NCBI RefSeq assembly: GCF_900110755.1
Contig: NZ_FOFF01000024.1
Coordinates: forward strand, 1-64,000
DNA: 64,000 bases
Direction: 5' to 3'
From: Streptomyces sp. yr375
GTDB taxonomy: Bacteria > Actinomycetota > Actinomycetes > Streptomycetales > Streptomycetaceae
The translations under genes were made by a program, and so were the position numbers. Below the pieces are notes generated by a model, which saw only the letters and a program-made list of their open reading frames with translations, was not told the DNA's origin and made no database searches. Position 1 is the stretch's first letter. Each line of letters begins with the position of its first letter. Shown in pieces: positions 1-7,227 of this stretch.

Positions 1-68
1 CGGGCCGTCAACCCGGCCCGTGCGGTGTCGAGCAGCTCGCTGCGCCCGGTCAGTGACCGTACGTCCAT
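1..68 (-). CDS. Possible N-terminus of a gene truncated by the left edge
   Basis: Reading leftwards from an ATG at 68 there is an uninterrupted 22-codon frame beginning MDVRSLTGRSELLDTARAGL that runs off the window. The wording (a GRxxLL helix followed by an RAGL segment) resembles the residues just before the Walker A loop of LuxR-family or AAA ATPases, but no diagnostic motif is inside the window. A weak purine stretch (AAAGGG) sits about 12 bases upstream of the ATG. The assignment is tentative; the frame could be chance in high-GC DNA. Confidence 0.3.
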   Translation of the reverse strand, partial: MDVRSLTGRSELLDTARAGLTA

Positions 69-396
69 GGCAGCCGCCCGCCCTTTGCGCTGGGGACGGC
101 ACCCGGGGTCTTCGCGCACGCGCCGCCCGGCGACGGGCCGCGACCGGCGCCGACAGCGGTGCCGTCGGCTCGGCGAGTGCGGCGGGGTCCAGGGCATCGG
201 AGCATGTGCACACGACAACCTTGGCGGATTCGGCTTGTCAATGACGTCTGTCACGCCGCCTGTTCGCCCGGTACCCGCGCCCGGTCCCCGCGGGTGTCAT
301 GTCCTTCGTCGCCGCCGGCTGTGGAACTCCTCGGCGGACGTGGGTTCGCGGATCAGAAGGGGCCGGGGCGGGGCGGTGCGGTGGCCGGCGTCCACC
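69..396. other. Intergenic stretch with no recognised gene
   Basis: All open frames here have arginine/proline/alanine-rich translations typical of non-coding frames in high-GC DNA, and none has a convincing ribosome site or domain. It separates the end of the leftward flavin-transfer operon (stop at 397) from the possible leftward gene at the window edge. It would have to contain the terminator of the operon and any promoter for the left gene, but I see no clear hairpin or promoter. Confidence 0.5.
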
Positions 397-1164
397 TCAT
401 GACCCGTAGCGGCCGAATCCCGGGGTGCGCCATTCCCGGCCGTCGGGCAGTACGGCGAGAGCTTCGTAACCCTCCAGTGTGTCCAGCCAGTTCCGGGCTG
501 CGTCGCCGCCGGCGAAGGCCGCCGTGGCGTAGGCGTCGGTCAGGGTCAGGCGGGGGCCGACGAGGGTGAGGGAGGCGAACGCGCCGGCGGGTGTGCCGTG
601 GTGCGGGTCCATGATGTGGGCGCCGCGTTCGCCGGTGCCGGAGGTGGCGACGGCCAGGTCGTGGTGGGCTGTGACGACGGTGACGAGCTCGCCGGGGCGC
701 AGGGGGTGGGCGACGCCGATGCGCCACGGGGTGCCGGGGGCCGCCCGGCCGCGGAGCTGGAGGTCACCGCCGCCGTTGACGCAGGTGTGGTGCGCGCCGG
801 CCTCGTGAAGGAGCCGGGACGCGGCTTCGGTGGCCCAGCCCTTGACGAGCCCCGACGGGTCGAGGACGCCCGCCGGGACGATGCTGAACCAGCCGTCGGT
901 GACCTGGGCCGCCCGTTCGCACAGGGACAGCACCTCGTGGACCTCGGGCGGGCAGTCGCCGAGGTGGATCTCGCCGCGGCCGAGACGGCTGATGTGGCTG
1001 TCCGGCCGGTAGGTGGAGAACACGGCGTCGACCCGGTGGAGCCACCGCACGGCCTCGGCCAGGGCGCGGTGGATGGCGGCGGTGGGCTTGTCGCGGATGT
1101 CGAAGGAGAAGACGGTGCCCATGACGTGCTCGACGTGGCGCAGCCCGTGCGCGGTGTCAGGCAT
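397..1164 (-). CDS. apbE: FAD:protein FMN transferase (ApbE family)
   Basis: This 255-residue protein is related to ApbE, which uses FAD and Mg2+ to attach FMN covalently to a Thr/Ser of target proteins outside the cytosol. Family features seen are an early HVMGTVFSFDIR segment, a STYRPDSHISRL segment, DPSGLVKGWAT (the DxxGxxKG FAD-binding region), NGGGDLQLRG, and HIMDPHHG near the C-terminus, followed by TLTDAYATAAF. The chosen ATG overlaps the stop of the upstream FMN-binding gene by eight bases (ATGCCTGA), which argues for translational coupling; a longer open frame to 1257 has an implausible Arg/Pro-rich leader. No signal peptide is obvious at the chosen start. Its likely substrate is the neighbouring FMN-binding protein. 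It is the last gene of a three-gene operon. Confidence 0.9.
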   Translation of the reverse strand: MPDTAHGLRHVEHVMGTVFSFDIRDKPTAAIHRALAEAVRWLHRVDAVFSTYRPDSHISRLGRGEIHLGDCPPEVHEVLSLCERAAQVTDGWFSIVPAGVLDPSGLVKGWATEAASRLLHEAGAHHTCVNGGGDLQLRGRAAPGTPWRIGVAHPLRPGELVTVVTAHHDLAVATSGTGERGAHIMDPHHGTPAGAFASLTLVGPRLTLTDAYATAAFAGGDAARNWLDTLEGYEALAVLPDGREWRTPGFGRYGS

Positions 1165-1600
1165 GTGCCTGGTCCAGGGCGCTCTGCAGGGACTCGACGT
1201 AGCCCTGGCTGGTGTAGCTGGCTCCCGACACGGCGTCGATGTGCGCGCTCTGCGCACCGATCGCCTCCTGGGTGAGGCGGGGCAGCGCGTAGGAGGCGAT
1301 CTGCTGGTCGCGTCCGTTCTGGTCCGGTGCCTGGAGGACCTTGATCGAGGTGATCTTTCCCTTGGCGAGGGTCGCGGCGACCTGCACGGTCCCGTACCGG
1401 GTGTCGACGGGGTCCCCCGTGAAGGTGCCCGTCCCGGTGGACGGGCCCGGAGAGGTGCCCGCGGCGGTGCCCGGGGGCGAGGAGGCCGTGGGGGATCGGG
1501 GGCTCACACCGGCGAGGGCGGGGAACTGGTGGGGTTTGAGGGCGAGCAGCGCGACGATCAGGGCGCTGGTCCCGGTGGTGGCGAGGACGGCTCGGCGCAT
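1157..1600 (-). CDS. Membrane-anchored FMN-binding domain protein
   Basis: This 147-residue protein has an N-terminal signal/anchor (about residues 4-22), a Pro/Ser/Gly/Thr-rich linker (about 33-65), and an FMN-binding domain. The motif SGASYTS (residues 125-131) fits the flavinylation consensus (S/D)GA(T/S)xT, so Thr130 is the predicted attachment site for FMN via a phosphoester. Such proteins act as extracytosolic one-electron carriers. The gene lies 13 bases after the ferric reductase-like gene and overlaps apbE by eight bases, so donor, carrier and cofactor-attaching enzyme are made together. Inference: electrons pass from cytosolic NAD(P)H through the membrane reductase to this flavin on the outer face. 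The final acceptor is unknown. Confidence 0.88.
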   Translation of the reverse strand: MRRAVLATTGTSALIVALLALKPHQFPALAGVSPRSPTASSPPGTAAGTSPGPSTGTGTFTGDPVDTRYGTVQVAATLAKGKITSIKVLQAPDQNGRDQQIASYALPRLTQEAIGAQSAHIDAVSGASYTSQGYVESLQSALDQAHA

Positions 1601-1613
1601 CGGCGGGTTCTCC

Positions 1614-2978
1614 TCAGAACGCGAACGACTCGTGGTGGATACGCCGCGCCGGGACGCCGGCGTCGCGCAGGGCCCGGACGGCGGCCTGTGTCATGCCGGG
1701 CGGCCCGCACAGGTAGACGTCGTGCGCGGCCAGATCCGGGACCAGGGCGGTCAGAGCCCTGGCGGTGAGGGGGGAGGAGCGTCCGGCGGGCTCGCCGACG
1801 TCGTAGTGCACGGTGGCTCGCCGGCGAGCGGCGATGGCGTCGATCTCACCGCGCAGGGCGAGGTCTTCGCGGTGGCGGGCCCGGTAGACGAGGGTGACCT
1901 GGCCCGGCAGCGTCTCGAAGAGCGCGCGCAGCGGGGTGATGCCGACGCCGCCGGCCAGGAGCAGGACCTTGCGGGCGGTACGGCGGTTCGCGGTGAAGCC
2001 GCCGTAGGGTCCCTCGGCCCACACCCGGGTGCCGGGCGCCAGGCGGGCCAGCGCGGCACTGTGGCCACCGGCGGCCTTCACCGTGATCCGCAGGTGACGG
2101 GGGTGCGCGGGGGCGGAGAGGGAGTAGGGGTTGGCGGTCCACCACAGCCCGCGGGCCAGGAAGCGCCAGCGCAGGAACTGCCCGGGCTCGCCCCCCAGTT
2201 CGTCCAGGTGCTCGCCGGTGAGGTGGACGGAGACCACGCCCGGCGCCTCGGGGCGGACCGCTGTGACGCGCAGGCGGTGGCGCAGTCCGCGCCGCAGCGG
2301 GACGGCGAACCGGTACCAGGCGACCAGCGCCGCGACGCCGAGGAAGAGCGTGTACCAGGCCGCCTGGGCGAGGCGGTTGCCGACGAAGTCGGCGCCGTTG
2401 GACAGCTGGTGGCCGAAGGCCAGGAAGACGGCCAGGTAGGTGGCGAAGTGCAGGTAGTGCCAGGTCTCGTAACTCATCCTGCGGCGTGCCGCGCGGGCCG
2501 AGAGGACTCCGGTGGCCAGGAACAGCAGGAAGCCGGCGGTGCCCTTGAGGAGGTCGGGGTAGTGCAGGACGAGCGTGGAGGTCTGGCTCACCACGTTCGT
2601 GTGGGACGTCAGCGAGTAGCCCCAGATGATCAGCAGGGTGTGGGCCAGGGCGAGCGAGACGGTGCAGCGGCCGCCGAAGGCGTGCCAGCGGGCGAGCCGG
2701 TCGGTGCCGACGGTGTGGTCCAGCAGGGGCACGCGGGCCATGAGGGCGAGCAGGACCGCGCAGGCGTACCCGGCCAGGAGCCCGGTGATGCGTCCCGCGC
2801 CGGTGAGCCAGCCCGCCGGGCCGACCACCGAGGTCGTGTCGCTCCACCAGAGCGCGAGCACCCCGGCGGCTCCGGCCCAGATGACCAGCGGCGCCAGGAA
2901 GGGCACGGCGCTGTGGCGCGGGCGTCGGCGGCGTGTCCCGCGGGTCGTGTCCGTGCTGGTGGTGAACGTCGTGGTCAT
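1614..2978 (-). CDS. Ferric reductase-like transmembrane flavo-haem oxidoreductase
   Basis: This 454-residue protein has about six membrane helices in the first 225 residues, then a cytosolic ferredoxin-NADP reductase-type module. Histidine pairs at 99/113 and 177/190, on two helices and spaced 13-14 residues apart, match the bis-haem ligands of the ferric reductase/NADPH oxidase superfamily. NPYSLSAP (283-290) is the flavin-binding RxYS-type motif with the Arg replaced by Asn. LLAGGVGITP (about 340-349) and a late CGPPGM are the NAD(P) motifs. It heads the operon with the FMN-binding protein and ApbE, so it probably moves electrons from NAD(P)H across the membrane to a covalent flavin rather than, or as well as, to Fe(III). 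The start has GGAGCCTC just upstream. It diverges from the response-regulator gene at 3149. Confidence 0.88.
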   Translation of the reverse strand: MTTTFTTSTDTTRGTRRRRPRHSAVPFLAPLVIWAGAAGVLALWWSDTTSVVGPAGWLTGAGRITGLLAGYACAVLLALMARVPLLDHTVGTDRLARWHAFGGRCTVSLALAHTLLIIWGYSLTSHTNVVSQTSTLVLHYPDLLKGTAGFLLFLATGVLSARAARRRMSYETWHYLHFATYLAVFLAFGHQLSNGADFVGNRLAQAAWYTLFLGVAALVAWYRFAVPLRRGLRHRLRVTAVRPEAPGVVSVHLTGEHLDELGGEPGQFLRWRFLARGLWWTANPYSLSAPAHPRHLRITVKAAGGHSAALARLAPGTRVWAEGPYGGFTANRRTARKVLLLAGGVGITPLRALFETLPGQVTLVYRARHREDLALRGEIDAIAARRRATVHYDVGEPAGRSSPLTARALTALVPDLAAHDVYLCGPPGMTQAAVRALRDAGVPARRIHHESFAF

Positions 2979-3082
2979 GAGGCTCCTTCGGCCCGGACTC
3001 GCTCCGGCGATGGGCGGCCAGCCTCACAGCCCAACCTCTGCGTACCTTCTGAAACGGCCCCGCCGACCGCCCTCGGCGCCGA

Positions 3083-3100
3083 TTCAGAGGAAACTCAGAG
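3083..3100. promoter_or_regulatory. Direct-repeat operator candidate for the OmpR-type regulator
   Basis: TTCAGAGGAAACTCAGAG contains two copies of TCAGAG (3084-3089 and 3095-3100) whose starts are exactly 11 bases apart, one helical turn, as is usual for OmpR/PhoB-family dimers. It sits in the divergent region between the ferric reductase operon and the response regulator, 49 bases before the regulator's start. A matching TCAGG pair with 11-base spacing lies before the COG4705 gene downstream of the sensor kinase, which suggests one regulon. Binding is inferred, not shown. Confidence 0.55.
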
Positions 3101-3148
3101 ACATGCCTCGCCCTGCGTCCCCCGACTCCGGGGGATGCTGGAGGGACC

Positions 3149-3883
3149 ATGGACACACCTCGTACGACATCCCTTCTGCACCGCCCCGACGGAGAACCGG
3201 TACGGATCCTCGTCGTCGACGACGAACCCGACGTCACCGACGTCCTGGCCGGAGCGATGACCGGTGAGGGCTGGCAGGTCCGCACCGCCGCGGACGGCGC
3301 GAGCGCCCTCACCGCAGCCCGCGACTTCCGGCCCGACGCCGTGGTCCTGGACTGGATGCTGCCCGACCTGAACGGCCTCCAGGTCCTGGGCGCCCTGCGG
3401 CGTGAGACAGCCGACGTGTGCGTGCTGTTCCTGACCGCCCGCGACGCGGTCGAGGACCGTATCGCCGGCATCACCGCGGGCGGCGACGACTACGTCACCA
3501 AGCCCTACAGCCTGGAAGAGGTCCTGGCCCGGGTGCGCGGGCTGCTCCGGCGGGCCGGAATGGCCGCCGAGCCGGGCACCAACCGGCTCACCGTCGGGGA
3601 CCTGTCCATGGACGAGGAGGCCAGGGAGGTCAGGCGCGCGGGAGTCGTCGTCGACCTGTCCCGAACCGAGTTCGAACTCCTGCGCTTCCTGATGCGCAAC
3701 CCGCGCCGGGTCCTGTCCAAGGAGCAGATCCTCGACCGGGTCTGGGCCTACGACTTCGGCGGCCAGGCGCACGTCGTCGAGCTCTACATCAGCTACCTGC
3801 GCAAGAAGATCGACGCCGGACGCACCCCGATGATCCACACCGTGCGCGGCGTCGGCTACGTCCTCAAGCCGGATTCCCCGTGA
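3149..3883 (+). CDS. OmpR-family two-component response regulator
   Basis: This 244-residue regulator has an N-terminal receiver domain (about 18-130) with the acidic pair Asp24-Asp25, phosphoacceptor Asp68 (VLDWMLPD), Thr96 and Lys118 (VTKPY). A C-terminal winged-helix domain (about 145-240) carries the typical SRTEFELLRFLM and VRGVGYVL segments. The ATG has GGAGGGA nine bases upstream. The stop overlaps the GTG start of the sensor kinase by four bases, so the two are co-translated. Probable targets are its own promoter (repeat at 3083-3100), the COG4705 genes downstream (repeat at 5350-5365), and perhaps the divergent ferric reductase operon. Confidence 0.93.
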   Translation: MDTPRTTSLLHRPDGEPVRILVVDDEPDVTDVLAGAMTGEGWQVRTAADGASALTAARDFRPDAVVLDWMLPDLNGLQVLGALRRETADVCVLFLTARDAVEDRIAGITAGGDDYVTKPYSLEEVLARVRGLLRRAGMAAEPGTNRLTVGDLSMDEEAREVRRAGVVVDLSRTEFELLRFLMRNPRRVLSKEQILDRVWAYDFGGQAHVVELYISYLRKKIDAGRTPMIHTVRGVGYVLKPDSP

Positions 3884-5304
3884 GACGTCTGCCGCCCCGC
3901 ACCCTGCGGGGTCAGCTCACCGCCGGCCTCGTCACCCTGCTCGCCCTCGCCTGTCTGGCCGTCGGCACCGTCACCGCCCTCGCCCTGCGAGGCTTCCTGA
4001 CGGGGCGCCTGGACGAACAGCTCTCCTCCTCCGGCGGCAGGTTCGCCGCCAGCCTGGAACACGAGGCCCGGCCCGACGCCGACAACCGCCCGGACACGCG
4101 CGGTCAGGCCGAGTCGACCTTCGGCGCCCGCCTCCTGAAGGGCACCGTCACCCAGGCGGCCGTCATCGACGACGCCAACGACCGCCTCGTCCGGCTCACC
4201 GCCGGGGACCGCCGCGCCCTGACGGGGCTCCCCGCCGACGGGAGCGGACACAGCGTCCACCTGTCCGCTCTGGGGGCGTACCGCCTCGCGGCCGTCCAGG
4301 GCGACGACCGGGACATCCTGATCACCGGGCTGCCCCTGCACCCGCTGGAGGAGACCGTCCACCGTCTCGAAGCCGTCGAAACGGTCCTGTTCGGCGCAGC
4401 CCTCACGGTCACCGGCATCGCCGGGGCCCTGTGGGTACGAGCCTCACTGCGCCCGCTCCAACGGGTCACCGCCCGGGCGGCGGAGGTAGCCGGACTGCCG
4501 CTCGCCAGTGGTGAGATCGCCATGCCGGGGCCACTGCCCGACACCGACCCCCGCACCGAGGTCGGCCAGGTCGGCACTGCGCTCAACCACATGCTCGGCC
4601 ATGTCGAGAACGCCCTCACCCGCCGCCAGGCCAGCGAGGAGAGACTCCGGCACTTCGCCGCCGACGCCAGCCACGAACTGCGCACCCCCGTCGCCAACAT
4701 CCGCGGCCACGCCGAACTCGCCCTGCGCCACGACGGCCCCGTCCCCGCCGAGGTACGCCATGCCCTGGTGCGCATCGACGCCGAGTCGCAGCGCATGACC
4801 CACCTCGTCGACGACCTGCTGCTCCTCGCCCGCCTGGACGCCGGACGCCCCCTCGGACACGAGCCGGTCGATCTGACCCTGCTGATCCTCAACGCGATGG
4901 ACGACGCGCGGGCCGCGGGCCCCGGCCACCACTGGCTCCTCGACCTCCCCGAGGAAGCCGTCGTCGTCTCCGGCGACGCCCACCGGCTCCAACAGGCCAT
5001 CGGCAACCTCCTCGCCAACGCCCGCATCCACACCCCGCCCGGCACCCGGGTGACCATCACTCTCACCACCGATCAGGCCGGCGTTCGCGTCAGCGTGAGC
5101 GACGACGGACCGGGAATCCCCGCCGAACTCCAGCCCGAGGTCTTCGGACGCTTCGTCCGAGCCGACCACGCCCGCTCCCGCAGCACCGGAAGCACCGGTC
5201 TCGGCCTCGCCATCGTCCACGCCGTCATCACCGCCCACGGCGGAACGGCCACGGTCACCAGCGGCCCCGGACACACCGTCTTCCGCCTCACCCTCCCGGG
5301 CTGA
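3880..5304 (+). CDS. Two-component sensor histidine kinase
   Basis: This 474-residue membrane kinase starts at a GTG that overlaps the response-regulator stop. TM1 (about 14-36) and TM2 (about 167-188) enclose an extracytosolic sensor of roughly 130 residues with no recognised ligand motif. They are followed by HAMP (about 189-245), a HisKA domain with phosphorylatable His265 in DASHELRTP, and an HATPase domain with NLLANARIH (N box), DDGPGIP (G1) and STGLGLAI (G2). It should autophosphorylate and signal to the regulator at 3149. The signal is unknown. The next genes are COG4705 membrane proteins, probably part of its response. Confidence 0.93.
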   Translation: MRRLPPRTLRGQLTAGLVTLLALACLAVGTVTALALRGFLTGRLDEQLSSSGGRFAASLEHEARPDADNRPDTRGQAESTFGARLLKGTVTQAAVIDDANDRLVRLTAGDRRALTGLPADGSGHSVHLSALGAYRLAAVQGDDRDILITGLPLHPLEETVHRLEAVETVLFGAALTVTGIAGALWVRASLRPLQRVTARAAEVAGLPLASGEIAMPGPLPDTDPRTEVGQVGTALNHMLGHVENALTRRQASEERLRHFAADASHELRTPVANIRGHAELALRHDGPVPAEVRHALVRIDAESQRMTHLVDDLLLLARLDAGRPLGHEPVDLTLLILNAMDDARAAGPGHHWLLDLPEEAVVVSGDAHRLQQAIGNLLANARIHTPPGTRVTITLTTDQAGVRVSVSDDGPGIPAELQPEVFGRFVRADHARSRSTGSTGLGLAIVHAVITAHGGTATVTSGPGHTVFRLTLPG

Positions 5305-5349
5305 CACCGCCCGGCCGGACCGACGAGCAGCGGCCTGCCGACGCGGCAG

Positions 5350-5365
5350 TCAGGATGTGTTCAGG
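5350..5365. promoter_or_regulatory. Second TCAGG direct repeat, upstream of the COG4705 pair
   Basis: TCAGGATGTGTTCAGG has two TCAGG copies starting 11 bases apart, matching in spacing and core the repeat before the response-regulator gene. It ends 25 bases before the ATG at 5390, which favours that start over the ATG at 5355 inside the repeat's frame. The position fits activation of the downstream membrane-protein genes by the OmpR-type regulator. This is inference from sequence only. Confidence 0.5.
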
Positions 5366-5389
5366 TTCCCGGTGGCACGGTCGGGCCTC

Positions 5390-6265
5390 ATGACATCCGA
5401 GATGACGTCCGAGGCCTCCGAGGCTTCTGAGGCCTCTGTGACGGTGACGGCGAAGGCGACGGTGGCGCGCCGGTCCGCCCCGACCGCCCGCGGCCACCGT
5501 CCGCGCTGGAACAAGGTGCCCGAAGTCACCGTGTACTTCTGGGTCATCAAGGTGCTGTGCACGACGGTCGGCGAGACCGCGGCCGACCTGCTCAACGAGA
5601 AGGCCGGGCTGGGCCTGACCGGTGTGTCGCTGCTGATGAGCGCGCTCCTGGCGGTGGTGCTCGTCGTCCAGTTCCGGACCGCCGCGTACCGGGCCGGCGT
5701 GTACTGGACGGCCGTTGCCCTGATCAGCGTCGTCGGCACCCTGGTCAGTGACAACCTGACCGACAACATGGGCGTACCGCTCACGGTCAGCACCACGGTG
5801 TTCGCCGTCGTCCTCGCGATCGTGTTCGTCGCCTGGCACCGCAGCGAGCGGACGCTGTCCATCCACAGCGTCGACACCCCGCGCCGGGAGTCCTTCTACT
5901 GGCTGGCGGTCCTGTTCACCTTCGCGCTGGGCACCGCGGCGGGCGACCTGGTCGCCGAGCGCCTGGCCCTGGGCTACTGGGTCTCCGCGGCTCTGTTCGC
6001 CGTGGCCATCGCCGCGGCGGCGGCGGCGCGCTTCGCGCTCGGCGCGAACGCGGTGTGGAGCTTCTGGATCGCCTACGTCCTGACCCGCCCGTTCGGCGCG
6101 TCGACGGGCGACTACCTCTCCCAGCCGACCGGTGACGGCGGCCTGGGCCTGGGCACCGTGGTGACCAGCGTGCTGTTCCTCGCGGTCGTCCTCGGCCTGG
6201 TGGTGTTCCTGGCGGTGACGCGCAAGGACGTCACCGGGCCGGAGCCGATCGCCCGCACGGAGTAG
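5390..6265 (+). CDS. COG4705 family multi-helix membrane protein (first copy)
   Basis: This 291-residue protein of unknown function has about eight membrane helices. An N-terminal cytosolic tail begins with a short Ser/Glu/Ala repeat (EASEASEAS). Pseudo-repeats can be seen, each ending near a Gly/Ala-rich GD or AD pair: VPEVTVYFWVIKVLCTT with GETAAD, RRESFYWLAV with LGTAAGD, and a final FWIAYVLTRPFGASTGD followed by GDGGLGLG. The second COG4705 gene follows after 65 bases and shares all of these. The start is uncertain: an in-frame alternative lies at 5357, but it would place the start in the regulatory repeat. Its position directly behind a two-component pair suggests an envelope-stress or electron-transfer-linked role, which is inference. 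Confidence 0.75.
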   Translation: MTSEMTSEASEASEASVTVTAKATVARRSAPTARGHRPRWNKVPEVTVYFWVIKVLCTTVGETAADLLNEKAGLGLTGVSLLMSALLAVVLVVQFRTAAYRAGVYWTAVALISVVGTLVSDNLTDNMGVPLTVSTTVFAVVLAIVFVAWHRSERTLSIHSVDTPRRESFYWLAVLFTFALGTAAGDLVAERLALGYWVSAALFAVAIAAAAAARFALGANAVWSFWIAYVLTRPFGASTGDYLSQPTGDGGLGLGTVVTSVLFLAVVLGLVVFLAVTRKDVTGPEPIARTE

Positions 6266-6330
6266 GCGCCCGCAGGCGTTCTGACGCGCTCACGGCACCA
6301 CCTCCTCCCTCACACACAGGAGCACTCCCC

Positions 6331-7227
6331 TTGAAGAAGTTAGAACTGCTCGCCGACCTGGATCCCGCCGGTGAGACCGGCTCGGTGACGAAGAAGCTGC
6401 CCGAGGTCACCCTCGCCTTCTGGATCATGAAGATCGCGGCCACGACCCTGGGCGAGACCGCCGGTGACCTGTTCGCCCAGACCCTGAAGCTGGGCTACTT
6501 CCTCACCACGATCGCCCTGTTCCTGATCTTCGTCGTGACCCTGGTGGTCCAGCTCGGGTCCCGCCGCTACAACCCGTTCTGCTACTGGACCGTCATCCTG
6601 TCCACCAGCACGGCCGGCACGACGATGTCCGACTTCATGAACCGCGACGGCAGCGCCAAGTACCTCTCGAACGGCGCCACGTCGCTCGGCTGGGGCCCGC
6701 AGGGCCTGGGCCTCGGCTACCCCGCCGGCGCCGCGATCCTGGTCTCCGTCCTGATCGTCGTCTTCGCGGTGTGGAAGCTGACCGGGATGACGTTCGTCAT
6801 CCGCGACATCGTCACCTTCCGCGGAGAGGCCCTCTTCTGGACGGCGATCCTCGTCTCCAACACCCTCGGCACGTCCATGGGCGACTTCCTGTCCGACAGC
6901 TCCGGCCTCGGCTACGCGGGCGGCGCGCTGCTCGTCTCCGGGACGCTCGCGGGGCTGCTCGTCCTGATGCGGGTGCCCGCGGTGCCGAACGTGCTGCTGT
7001 TCTGGTTCGCCTTCGTGCTGACCCGCCCGCTGGGCGCCACCGCGGGGGACTTCCTCACCAAGCCGGTCGCCAAGGGCGGCCTCGACCTCGGTACGGCGGG
7101 TTCGTCGGCCGTCCTGCTGGCCGTCCTGGTGGGACTCATGGCGTACGCCCAGGTACAGGAGCGCCGGACCGCCGTCTCGCGGCAGGAGGCGGTCGAGCAG
7201 GAGGCCGTCACCCGGCGGGCAGTCTGA
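6331..7227 (+). CDS. COG4705 family multi-helix membrane protein (second copy, TTG start)
   Basis: This 298-residue paralogue starts at a TTG preceded by AGGAG at eight-base spacing. It repeats the layout of its neighbour: LPEVTLAFWIMKIAATTLGE, GETAGDLF, a FWTAILVSNTLGTSMGD unit, and FWFAFVLTRPLGATAGD followed by KGGLDLG. An extra insertion (about residues 105-140, SDFMNRDGSAKYLSNG) separates the second and third helices. The C-terminal tail is charged and cytosolic. The last 20 bases overlap the end of the convergent sensor-kinase gene. The function of this family is not known to me; conserved Gly-Asp pairs inside hydrophobic segments could line a polar pathway. Confidence 0.8.
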   Translation: MKKLELLADLDPAGETGSVTKKLPEVTLAFWIMKIAATTLGETAGDLFAQTLKLGYFLTTIALFLIFVVTLVVQLGSRRYNPFCYWTVILSTSTAGTTMSDFMNRDGSAKYLSNGATSLGWGPQGLGLGYPAGAAILVSVLIVVFAVWKLTGMTFVIRDIVTFRGEALFWTAILVSNTLGTSMGDFLSDSSGLGYAGGALLVSGTLAGLLVLMRVPAVPNVLLFWFAFVLTRPLGATAGDFLTKPVAKGGLDLGTAGSSAVLLAVLVGLMAYAQVQERRTAVSRQEAVEQEAVTRRAV

